This document shows positions 57,419 through 64,000 of a stretch of DNA of 64,000 nt, one piece after another (the stretch's first letter is position 1; every line of letters starts with the position of its first letter). Source of the DNA: DASXVX01 sp036504075 (lineage in GTDB: Bacteria > Bacillota > Sulfobacillia > Symbiobacteriales > Symbiobacteriaceae); the NCBI GenBank assembly GCA_036504075.1, contig DASXVX010000010.1, positions 1 through 64,000 of the forward strand, read 5' to 3'. The notes beneath the pieces were generated by a model. The model worked only from the letters and a program-made list of their open reading frames with translations, did no database searches and was not told the DNA's origin. The translations under genes and the position numbers were made by a program.

Positions 57419-58132
57419 TTATCGATACTCATCCTTAAGCTGATGATCTTCGCGATAGTGTGAACTGGGATGATATGGGATGGAGGGAATTTCAGACAGT
57501 TGACGTAGTCGTTCTTGAAATTCCTTCAAATAACGATCTCGATCCTTTTCATCACGGGATGGAGTCCATGCGACGAATGGCTCAACGGGCTCCATGCCCG
57601 AAAAATATAGAATACCGTGATTGATATGATAGAGAATCTTTTCGTGGATATCCCCGTCCATCCCGTAGGGAGTATAGGCATGTTCCGGAGAACCGGTTGT
57701 TGTGGACAACATCGCTTTTCTGCCTTTGAGTCCGCCGGTATCATATCTTCCAATCTCCTTGCCATAAACAAAGCCCGATGCAAATACCCGGTCAAACCAG
57801 CCCTTTAAGATGGCGGGTACCGAATACCACCAAAGAGGAAATTGGAAAATAACGAAGTCCGCCCAGAGAAGCTTTTCCTGTTCCGCCTGGATATCCTGTG
57901 AAAAGCTCTTTGTTTTCGATGCGTGACCCTGCTCAGATGCATACTTGAGAAAATCTTTGTCTTGGGGCATTTGAAAGTCGTCACGACTTGCCACCGCTCT
58001 GAAATTCATCGCATATAAATCGGACACTTTGACTTGATGACCGAGGGATGTCAATTCTGAAATGGCTAAGTCCTTCATGGCGCCGTTGAAGGACTTTGGC
58101 TCAGGGTGTGCGTAGACAATAAATACATGCAT
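57419..58132 (-). CDS. NAD(P)H dehydrogenase (quinone), flavodoxin-like fold
   Basis: This protein has 237 residues. MHVFIVYAHPEPKSFNGAMK is the FMN/FAD phosphate loop of the NQO1/KefF-type family. WADFVIFQFPLWWYSVPAIL and KGWFDRVFASGFVYG are the flavin and quinone-site motifs, and STTTGSPEHAYTPYGM the later flavin contact. It reduces quinones by two electrons with NAD(P)H in the cytoplasm. The gene is visibly AT-richer than all its neighbours and lies between two tRNA-Val-end repeats, both signs of recent transfer. Confidence 0.88.
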   Translation of the reverse strand: MHVFIVYAHPEPKSFNGAMKDLAISELTSLGHQVKVSDLYAMNFRAVASRDDFQMPQDKDFLKYASEQGHASKTKSFSQDIQAEQEKLLWADFVIFQFPLWWYSVPAILKGWFDRVFASGFVYGKEIGRYDTGGLKGRKAMLSTTTGSPEHAYTPYGMDGDIHEKILYHINHGILYFSGMEPVEPFVAWTPSRDEKDRDRYLKEFQERLRQLSEIPSIPYHPSSHYREDHQLKDEYR

Positions 58133-58199
58133 GATCTGTCATCTCCCGCAATCAGTTATTGGATGAATCTACATCCCTTGGCTTGGTTCACCTAAACTA

Positions 58200-58352
58200 T
58201 ATCACCAGTTATGGAGTTCGGGCCAGACGCGCGTAGCTCCGGGGGGGTGGCCAGCAACCAGTTCAGCGCCGTCGCAGAGGCGCACCCGAAATTGATTGGC
58301 CCAGAGCGTGAGTTAGCGGTGGGCGTCGGGGACTGAATTGGGTAAAGCCAAC
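58200..58352. other. No gene seen
   Basis: Short degenerate frames only. It lies upstream of the MNT relic and may contain its lost 5' part. Confidence 0.4.
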
Positions 58353-58499
58353 ATGGAGTCTGATGTCGATCTTGGCGACGATGCGGTGATCTCCACAGTG
58401 GTGTGGGACACTGCACTTCGCCAGCAGCACGAACAGATACAGACCTTGCTGATGCGCAACATTCAATCCGAGGGGGTTGTCTTGTGGATGCAGCCGTGA
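58353..58499 (+). pseudogene. MNT-type nucleotidyltransferase (antitoxin) relic
   Basis: From ATG 58353 the frame reads ESDVDLGDDAVISTVVWDTA, then LRQQHEQIQTLLMRNIQSEG, ending VVLWMQP. This resembles the C-terminal half of minimal nucleotidyltransferases paired with HEPN toxins (a segment like PLLRNIRREGVVL). The GS-x10-DxD catalytic part is absent. Its end overlaps the start of the HEPN relic, as in intact HEPN/MNT pairs. Confidence 0.5.
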
Positions 58500-58774
58500 A
58501 AGCTCAGCATGCGCTGCTTAAAGCGCACGAATGCCTTGAAGATGCCCGCCTGCTACTTTCTCACCGCCGTGCGGCGTAGGCCGTGAATAGAGCCCACTAC
58601 GCCCCGTTTCATGCTGCGGAACCTGTGCCGCTGGCACAGAAAGGGATTGAATTCTCCAGCCATGAAGCGGTGCTCGGTGCGTTTGGCAAGCGCTTCGTCG
58701 GAAGCGGGGGGACCGCGTTCTGGTCCCAGGGCGGTATAGTACCACGGAACGGTGGATCCGGCGTGCCGGAGTAA
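58484..58774 (+). pseudogene. HEPN-domain (toxin) relic with in-frame stop
   Basis: GTG 58484 reads VDAAVKAQHALLKAHECLED and ARLLLSHRRAA, then TAG at 58577. The same frame continues AVNRAHYAPFHAAEPVPLAQ and KGIEFSSHEAVLGAFGKRFV. This is the HEPN fold with the usual NRAYYAxFHAAEALL region changed. The internal stop and loss of the C-terminal end make it inactive. Confidence 0.62.
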
Positions 58775-58843
58775 GTGGTCCGCCTGTTTCGTGCGATGCC
58801 CTAAGGCTTCGTCGGTACGAGTTCGCAAGCATCGACACGATAA

Positions 58844-58872
58844 CACTGGTTCGATCCCAGTACCGCGCACCA
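58844..58872 (+). repeat. Copy of tRNA-Val 3' end (att-like), copy 3
   Basis: This 29-bp sequence (CACTGGTTCGATCCCAGTAC then CGCGCACCA) is identical to 46415-46443 of the tRNA-Val gene. It is followed by a diverged copy of the tRNA terminator. The 5' part of the tRNA is absent. Confidence 0.92.
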
Positions 58873-58879
58873 TAAAAAC

Positions 58880-58924
58880 GTCAGAAGCGGTAAACCTGTA
58901 GGCTTGCCGCTTCTGACATTTTGC
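58880..58924 (+). terminator. Diverged copy of the tRNA-pair terminator
   Basis: GTCAGAAGCGG pairs with CCGCTTCTGAC, followed by ATTTTGC. It matches the hairpin at 46450-46494 apart from scattered substitutions, so the repeat extends beyond the tRNA end itself. Confidence 0.85.
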
Positions 58925-58970
58925 ACAGCGCAAGATGTTTCAGGGATTCTGAGGAGGAATGCCGAGCCCC

Positions 58971-59867
58971 TCACCCGTGGCTCACCTTGGCCGCGATGCC
59001 TCGCTGCGACAGTGCCGCCACCACCGCCGCAGTTTCTGCTGCGGTCAGCGACGGAAGCCCCAGGGGCAAATGTTTCGTGGTCAGCCGCGACAGCTTCTGC
59101 TCCCAGGTGTTGTGGTAGGGGCAGAGCTCAACCCCCATCACGCTTAACTCGCTCAGGAACCGGCCCAGCGCCTGGATGTTGTCTGGCGTCGCGGTCATTC
59201 CGGGCACCAGCGGGACCCGGAAGGTGACCGGAGCGCCGGTTTCCGCCAGCCAACGTGCGTTCGCCAAGATCGGGTGGTTATCCGCGCCGGTCAGGCGGCG
59301 ATGTTCCGCCGGCGCCATCACCTTCAGGTCGAAGTAGATCCGATCCAGGGCGGGCAGAAGTTCGGCAAATCGGTCTCGGTCCGTGAGCCCGCTGGTTTCC
59401 AGCGCTGTGTGCAGGCCGGCCTGCTTGCACGCCTGCAGGAAGGCCAAGACGAACGGAAACTGCAGCGTGGGTTCCCCGCCGGAAAGTGTGACGCCGCCGC
59501 CGGATTGCCGAAAGAAGGCAGCGTCCCGCAGCACTTCGGCGAGCAGTTCCGGGACTGTATAGCGTCGACCGATCACAAACAGCGCCTTCGTCGGGCAGAC
59601 TTCGGCGCGCCTGCCCCAGCCAGCTGGGTCCAGGGGAGCTTCAGCCAGGGCCAGTTCCCGAGAGCAGCCCAGAAAGCCGCAGTTGATGCAGCGGTCCGGG
59701 CGAAATGCGATCTCCGGCACTGGGCTGAATGACTCGGGATTCTGGCACCACCGGCACCTGAGCGGGCAACCCTTGAGAAACACGGTGGTGCGAATGCCAG
59801 GGCCATCCCCCAGCGAGTATCGCTGCACATCAAAGACCACACCGCTGAGCGAATTCGCGCCGCCCAT
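58971..59867 (-). CDS. Glycyl-radical-enzyme activase (radical SAM)
   Basis: From ATG 59867 (GAGGTG upstream) this protein has 298 residues. The radical-SAM motif is KGCPLRCRWCQNPES (CxxxCxxC). Next is the ferredoxin-like insert with CINCGFLGC and a later Cys (AEVCPTKAL), seen in activases of non-PFL glycyl radical enzymes. GGGVTLSGGEPTLQFPF is the SAM-binding GGE loop. It forms the glycyl radical on the neighbouring enzyme. It lies 19 bases after that gene. Confidence 0.92.
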   Translation of the reverse strand: MGGANSLSGVVFDVQRYSLGDGPGIRTTVFLKGCPLRCRWCQNPESFSPVPEIAFRPDRCINCGFLGCSRELALAEAPLDPAGWGRRAEVCPTKALFVIGRRYTVPELLAEVLRDAAFFRQSGGGVTLSGGEPTLQFPFVLAFLQACKQAGLHTALETSGLTDRDRFAELLPALDRIYFDLKVMAPAEHRRLTGADNHPILANARWLAETGAPVTFRVPLVPGMTATPDNIQALGRFLSELSVMGVELCPYHNTWEQKLSRLTTKHLPLGLPSLTAAETAAVVAALSQRGIAAKVSHG

Positions 59868-59886
59868 AATTGCAGACACCTCGCTT

Positions 59887-62271
59887 CTAACCGCAGACCG
59901 CCATCTCGGAGCGCCGGATGATCTCTTCCTGCGTGCCCGGTGAGAGATCGACGAAGCGTGCACTGTATCCGGTCACACGCACGATCAGATCCTGGTACTG
60001 CTCAGGGTTCCGCTGGGCCGCCCGCAACGTGGCGGTGTCGACCACGCTGATCTGAAGGTGCTGTCCGCCGAGGGCGAAGTAGGCCGCGAGCATCGCCCCG
60101 AACTGATCCACCTGTTCCGGTGTGCCCAGCAGCGTTGGGTTGAAGCGCATATTGGCCGAAACGCCTCCGGTTGCCTGCGCGAAGTCGACGGCCGCCAGGG
60201 AACGCAGCGCTGCAGTGGGGCCGCCCCGGTCCATTCCGGAAACCGGACCGCACCCGGGGCTCAGCATCTCCTGCGCCCGCCGGCCGTCCGGCGTCGCTGC
60301 GACCATGAGCCCCTGGATCACATGGTGGGTTTCGGAGTGCAGGCCGAGTGCGAACACGCCGCCCCGGTACGTATGGTACTCGCTCAGAACCGTGGCCAGC
60401 CAGTCGACGACCTCTGCCGCGATTTGGTCCACCCGGCGATCGTCGTTGCCGAACTTGGGCGCCCGGTTAAGCAGCATCTGACGCTGCGGCTCGTAGCCCT
60501 CAAAATCCGCCTTCAGCCACTCGACCAACTGCGGCAACGGATAGGTGCCCTTCGCGAAGACCATCTCCTTGATGGCCGCCAGTGAATCAGCAAGGGTGCC
60601 CAGCCCCAGCAGGTCGACGCCGGTCAGGTTGGAGCGGGCGCCGCCGGCTTTCACGTCGCGCCCGCTCGTCAGGGGTCCGTCCACCAGGGCCGACAGGAGC
60701 GGATTGGGGAGCAGACGCCGCTGCACGTCCCCGACCACCGCCAGGGCTTCCGTCAGACTCCGGACCGTCGACGTCAGTTGCCCCTTGAACGCCGCCCAGA
60801 GCGCTTCGTACGAGTCGAACTGCGGAGCCGGGCGGTCTTGTTCTTCGCCGGAGGGGGAGAGAAACGGCGCGCCGCCGTTCAGCAGGAGTTCAAGCGCTTT
60901 CGGCCCGTTGAGGAAAGCGGAGCAGGTCGGACCGTATGTATCCGCCGGGATTGGCTGGACGCAGCCGGTGACCATGTATCCCCGTGCCGCTGCGAGCGGA
61001 AATCCCTGGCCGGTGAACCCCCGAATCACCACCGGATCATTGAATACCTCGATGAGGTTCGCGCCGCCGGTCATGAGTTGAAGCGCCCGGCGCCTGAACG
61101 TCTCGCCGGTACCGGGATGCAGGCGGACGGCGACGTTGGGCCGTGTCAGCCGGAGGCTGTCCACCGCTTCGAGGATGAGCAGGGAGAGTTCATTCGTAAC
61201 GTCGTTGCCGGCCCCGTCCATGCCACCCACCGTCAGGGTCAGGCGCTGGGTGTTCCCGTCCATCACCCGCATGGCGGCATACTCGTTCAGGTAGGTCAGC
61301 TGGTTGCACTTGACAAAGAGCTCTTCCAACAGTTCCAGCGCTTCCGGTTCGGTCAGGCGACCTGCTGCCAGGTCCCTGGCGTAGTACGGGTACAGGAACT
61401 GGTCAAGCCTGCCCAGCGGGATCTCCTCGGCGCCATCGGTTTGCATCAGCGCCAGGAATGTGAACCAGAACGACTGGACCGCCTCCCGGAAGGTCTCGGC
61501 AGGCTCGGCCGGCACTTTGGCCGCAATCGCCGCAATCTCCCGGAGCGCCCGCCCCCGGTCGGTGGAAGCGGACTCCGCCAATGCCAACGCCGCCTGCGCG
61601 TACCGATCGGCCCACGCGATAACCGCTTCTGCTGACCAGATCACCGACTGGTAGAACGTCTGCTTTTCTGCCGCATCGGACTCCGACGGTGCGATCAGTG
61701 CCATCGCCGCTTCTGCCTGCCGGATGGCGGCTCTGAAGCCGCCTTTGAGCACCCGGCCGTAGTCCAGGTAGGTCAGGTGATTCGACCCGGAAAAGTCGTT
61801 GTTGACGACGAAGAGGAGGTTTCGCATGGCAAACTGCGTCTCCTCGGACTGGCGGGAGAGCATCTCATCAAAGGCGCTCGTCCCGTCCCACGGTGGCAGG
61901 ATGGACCCGTGCAGTTCCGCTTTCTCGGCTTCACTGATGACGAATTGGTCGTGCTCACGCTCACGGAAGTTGTCCAGCTCCTTCGACAGGAAGTCGCTCT
62001 TCAGTTCCGGATACAAGACGGCGCCCTTGACCTTTTCGGTCAGCGCGCCCACGATTCGCTCATCGTCGGCGATCTGAATCGGGAGGTGGCGAAAGGTCTC
62101 CTGCAGGGCCAGGGCAAATTGCAGGCTCCGGGGGAGCTCGGGGTGGTTGAATACAGCGTCAGTGATCGCGCGCGCCCGAACGAGGCTGATTTCCTGGGGT
62201 GCTTGAATCGCCCGCCGGCGCATCGTCTGCAGCCGCGGCGACAGCCGTGTCAAATCAAACGTCGTGCTCAT
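59887..62271 (-). CDS. Glycyl radical enzyme of the PflD/diol-dehydratase-like group
   Basis: This protein has 794 residues, a normal family length. The active-site Cys is Cys437 in MVTGCVQPIPADTYGP. The radical site is Gly768 in VRVTGYSARFVDLSP. FNDPVVIRGFTGQGFPLAAA and RPNVAVRLHPGTGETFRRRA are conserved. The residue after GCV is Gln, where glycerol and choline-type lyases have Glu (GCVE), so the substrate is likely different. No microcompartment or alcohol dehydrogenase genes are in view. AGGAGGG precedes ATG 62271. Strictly anaerobic use is implied. Confidence 0.9.
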   Translation of the reverse strand: MSTTFDLTRLSPRLQTMRRRAIQAPQEISLVRARAITDAVFNHPELPRSLQFALALQETFRHLPIQIADDERIVGALTEKVKGAVLYPELKSDFLSKELDNFREREHDQFVISEAEKAELHGSILPPWDGTSAFDEMLSRQSEETQFAMRNLLFVVNNDFSGSNHLTYLDYGRVLKGGFRAAIRQAEAAMALIAPSESDAAEKQTFYQSVIWSAEAVIAWADRYAQAALALAESASTDRGRALREIAAIAAKVPAEPAETFREAVQSFWFTFLALMQTDGAEEIPLGRLDQFLYPYYARDLAAGRLTEPEALELLEELFVKCNQLTYLNEYAAMRVMDGNTQRLTLTVGGMDGAGNDVTNELSLLILEAVDSLRLTRPNVAVRLHPGTGETFRRRALQLMTGGANLIEVFNDPVVIRGFTGQGFPLAAARGYMVTGCVQPIPADTYGPTCSAFLNGPKALELLLNGGAPFLSPSGEEQDRPAPQFDSYEALWAAFKGQLTSTVRSLTEALAVVGDVQRRLLPNPLLSALVDGPLTSGRDVKAGGARSNLTGVDLLGLGTLADSLAAIKEMVFAKGTYPLPQLVEWLKADFEGYEPQRQMLLNRAPKFGNDDRRVDQIAAEVVDWLATVLSEYHTYRGGVFALGLHSETHHVIQGLMVAATPDGRRAQEMLSPGCGPVSGMDRGGPTAALRSLAAVDFAQATGGVSANMRFNPTLLGTPEQVDQFGAMLAAYFALGGQHLQISVVDTATLRAAQRNPEQYQDLIVRVTGYSARFVDLSPGTQEEIIRRSEMAVCG

Positions 62272-62306
62272 CGAAGTCCCTCCTCGACAGATTCGCGTAG
62301 CCCTCG

Positions 62307-63005
62307 TTATCCGATCTTCCGGAGCAATTCGCGACCTTTCTCCTGGTATTTGGCCGCGTATGCGGGTCCGCGTTCGTCGATCGCCTGTTCCAGGAGCAAC
62401 GCCAACTGCTCACGGGCGAGCGCCGGCTTTCGCAGGCTGATGTAAAGCTCCGCGAGTCTCACCTTCGCCTGCGGGCAGGCAGGCGCAAGCTCCCGTGCCC
62501 GGAGCAGGTGTTCCAGTGCCAGTTTCCGATCCAGGAAGCCCATTGGCGCAGGCGGGGTCAAGCGGTGCAGGTCACCCAGAATCTGGTGGGGCATGGCGCT
62601 GTGGTATTGCTCATCCAACTGCAAAGCCCGCTCGGCATGCTGCTTGACTTTGCTCAGGTAGAACAGGGCACTCAAAATGCCCATTTCGAGACCGTGGTAG
62701 CCCATCAACGTAGCGGCCCAGGCATTGGCCTCCAGACCGTCACCGTCGTATTCGAGGGCCCGCTTGGCCAGCTTCATGCCCCGAAGGGCGATGGCCAGGC
62801 GCTCGCCCTTCGGGGCATACTCGTAATGCCAGGACTGGGCCTGCGCAAGTTCGGCGTATACCCGGGCCAATACAGTGGGGTCATTCGTGGTTTTGACCAG
62901 GTCCGCCAGAATCGCCTCGGCGCGCTTCAGGTTGTCGCCGGCCTCGCAGGCGTAGAACAGGCGCTCGACTTCAGCAAAGGTCTGCATCAGCGCATCGTTC
63001 ATCAT
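62307..63005 (-). CDS. TPR-like helical repeat protein
   Basis: This protein has 232 residues, all helical. Paired helices recur at LKRAEAILADLVKTTNDPTV, LARVYAELAQAQSWHYEYAP, KRALEYDGDGLEANAWAATL and LARELAPACPQAKVRLAELY-type segments. The fold resembles regulator-of-microtubule-dynamics/TRAP-T-like TPR proteins. No signal peptide is present. It lies 35 bases upstream of the glycyl radical enzyme gene on the same strand and may assist that system; this is inferred from position. Confidence 0.6.
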   Translation of the reverse strand: MMNDALMQTFAEVERLFYACEAGDNLKRAEAILADLVKTTNDPTVLARVYAELAQAQSWHYEYAPKGERLAIALRGMKLAKRALEYDGDGLEANAWAATLMGYHGLEMGILSALFYLSKVKQHAERALQLDEQYHSAMPHQILGDLHRLTPPAPMGFLDRKLALEHLLRARELAPACPQAKVRLAELYISLRKPALAREQLALLLEQAIDERGPAYAAKYQEKGRELLRKIG

Positions 63006-63016
63006 TTCGTTCCCCC

Positions 63017-63436
63017 TCAGTTTCCGTAGAGCAGTCTTCCAACCTCACGCAGGGCGGCCAGATCCGCAACATCGTGGTCGAGCAAAGGCAATTGCGCGGT
63101 GCGATACCGGGCAAACCGGGTCCGGATTTGGTCCAGGCACGTGCCCTGCACGTTGGCCCTGGCCTCCAGGAAGGGGTTGCCCTGGACCACCCGGGGCAGG
63201 ATCACCTGGTTGACCACCCGCGCCTGAACCGGAATGCCGAGGCGATCCAGGCCGGCGATGGCGCTCGCGGTTTCGGCGATTGGCAATCGCTCCGGCAGAA
63301 GCACCAGGGTGAACACGGTATTCGCGGTGTCGGAGAATCCTTCTGCCTGACACGTACTTCCACCAAAACCGCCTCCTGTCTCTGCCAGGTCTCTCCCGTT
63401 CCGTCGCACCAACCGCCTCGGCACAGGTATTCTCAA
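63017..63436 (-). pseudogene. arsA relic (anion-transporting ATPase, C-terminal part)
   Basis: The reading TANTVFTLVLLPERLPIAET, then DRLGIPVQARVVNQVILPRV and FARYRTAQLPLLDHDVADLA, ending ALREVGRLLYGN, matches the end of ArsA/GET3-type ATPases. The N-terminal P-loop is missing; only a degenerate TGGGFGGST stands near 63375 where GKGGVGKST would be. The usual protein is over 300 residues. It lies downstream of arsR, and an arsRA arrangement fits. Confidence 0.62.
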
Positions 63437-63534
63437 CGAATAAAAATCGCCTTATCGGGATATTACGATGTATCGGTCCAAAGAAGAGGCTGCCACATAG
63501 CAGCCGGCCCGGCCCTTGCCGACACCGACCAGCG

Positions 63535-63828
63535 CTATTTGGGCGGGCAGCAGTGGTCGAGCAGAGCGGTGAGTTCCTGAATCATGGCCCGGATGCACGC
63601 TCTGTCCGGGAAGTAGTAGACCTCTTTGCCCTCCCGACGGGCCATGACCAGCCCACCGCGCTTTAGCAGGGCCAAATTCTCCGATGCTGTAGACTGGCCG
63701 AGGTCGGCATCTCGGGCCACCTGGTTCACCGTTCGCTCCTGACCATCCATGAACAGGAACAGAATGCGCTGCCGGGTCTCGCTGGCAACCGCTTTCAGAA
63801 AATCCTGCAACTTGCCGGCCACGGTCAT
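63535..63828 (-). CDS. arsR: ArsR/SmtB-family repressor
   Basis: From ATG 63828 this protein has 97 residues. ETRQRILFLFMDGQERTVNQ, VARDADLGQSTASENLALLK and RGGLVMARREGKEVYYF form the winged HTH. The C-terminus ends LLDHCCPPK, where a vicinal Cys pair could bind As(III) or a soft metal. ArsR members lacking the alpha-3 ELCVCD motif sense at other sites. A sigma-A-type promoter and an overlapping palindrome lie just upstream, giving autorepression. Confidence 0.88.
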   Translation of the reverse strand: MTVAGKLQDFLKAVASETRQRILFLFMDGQERTVNQVARDADLGQSTASENLALLKRGGLVMARREGKEVYYFPDRACIRAMIQELTALLDHCCPPK

Positions 63829-63848
63829 GATGTGAACCACCTCGTCAT

Positions 63849-63864
63849 ATCGGATAACTCCGAT
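63849..63864. promoter_or_regulatory. ArsR operator palindrome
   Basis: ATCGGA-TAAC-TCCGAT is a perfect 6-bp inverted repeat with a 4-base centre, lying at the expected transcription start and 20 bp before the arsR start codon. Confidence 0.7.
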
Positions 63865-63867
63865 TTG

Positions 63868-63896
63868 ATCTTAGCCGGTTCTTTTCGTGCTGTCAA
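63868..63896 (-). promoter_or_regulatory. arsR promoter
   Basis: On the minus strand, TTGACA (63896-63891), a 17-base spacer and TAAGAT (63873-63868) form a near-consensus promoter. Transcription would start within the operator at about 63860. Confidence 0.88.
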
Positions 63897-63986
63897 GCGT
63901 CCTTTCGCAGATCCTGGAGAAGTTGCCTTTGCCGGTGGTCCGGTCGACGGCGAAGGTCCGGGCGCCCGCCCCACTCGGTGGGCCCG

Positions 63987-64000
63987 TGATTGACGTTCAT
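63987..64000 (+). repeat. tRNA-Val anticodon-arm match cut by the window end
   Basis: TGATTGACGTTCAT is identical to 46396-46409 of tRNA-Val. The window stops here, so whether the rest of the tRNA follows is unknown. Confidence 0.5.

Noticed and set aside
46444..58880. Search for an integrase or transposase in the tRNA-bounded segments
   Set aside because: No recombinase motifs were found in any frame; the mobile-element claim rests on repeats and mosaic content only.

Overview
The window reads as a chromosome segment of a high-GC, spore-lineage Firmicute, most like Symbiobacterium and its relatives. The evidence is very GC-rich coding DNA with strong AGGAGG-type ribosome sites and frequent GTG or TTG starts, together with a GerAB-type germination permease relic, a DUF3243 protein, a DUF2642-like protein, a CC/Se-motif protein and VanW and NlpC/P60 envelope proteins. 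This assignment is an inference, because there is no rRNA or marker gene here.

Layout. (1) 0.1-13.6 kb: a metal-response (probably copper) island with three two-component systems (1250-3079, 5430-7458, 9128-11244). It also holds two secreted Met-rich repeat proteins (564-1121, 11308-11874), two cupredoxins, a SHOCT protein, a DUF2933 protein, a YdcF/SanA-type protein, relics of a sulfite/nitrite reductase and of a D-aminoacylase, and a diguanylate cyclase. (2) 14-17.8 kb: molbindin, a MoaD-like protein, a four-cluster ferredoxin and a tungsten-type aldehyde ferredoxin oxidoreductase. (3) 17.9-31 kb: a complete hyf-like membrane [NiFe]-hydrogenase followed by protease and hypABCDE; hypB and hypC each carry a one-base frameshift. 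(4) 31-46 kb: general chromosome, including a c-di-GMP-I riboswitch in front of a phytase-like esterase, an M20 peptidase, an aminotransferase/SCP2/permease operon, and cell-wall genes. (5) 46.29-46.44 kb: tRNA-Cys and tRNA-Val. (6) 46.4-58.9 kb: a mosaic segment bounded by repeats of the tRNA-Val 3' end. It holds CoxG-like, two flavoprotein reductases, a LuxR regulator, a group II intron tail, a truncated gerAB, two cobalamin riboswitches, an ECF S-component pseudogene, cbiA, truncated cbiD and cbiE, a quinone reductase and MNT/HEPN relics. (7) 58.9-64 kb: a glycyl radical enzyme with its activase, a TPR-like protein, an arsA relic and arsR. The last 14 bases again match tRNA-Val.

How the genes may work together. 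The aldehyde oxidoreductase and its ferredoxin lie directly upstream of the hydrogenase, which lacks its own HyfA-type electron-entry subunit. A plausible unit is aldehyde to ferredoxin to membrane hydrogenase to H2, coupled to ion translocation by three antiporter-like subunits, with Hyp proteins and molbindin/MoaD supplying the metal centres. The island in (1) looks self-regulated: the second two-component operon and the DUF2933 operon share an 18-bp box, and the two Met-rich genes and the diguanylate cyclase share a TTAAGG-type motif.

The window has many single-base frame disruptions in otherwise good genes. Either assembly errors or active decay could explain these; reads are needed to decide.
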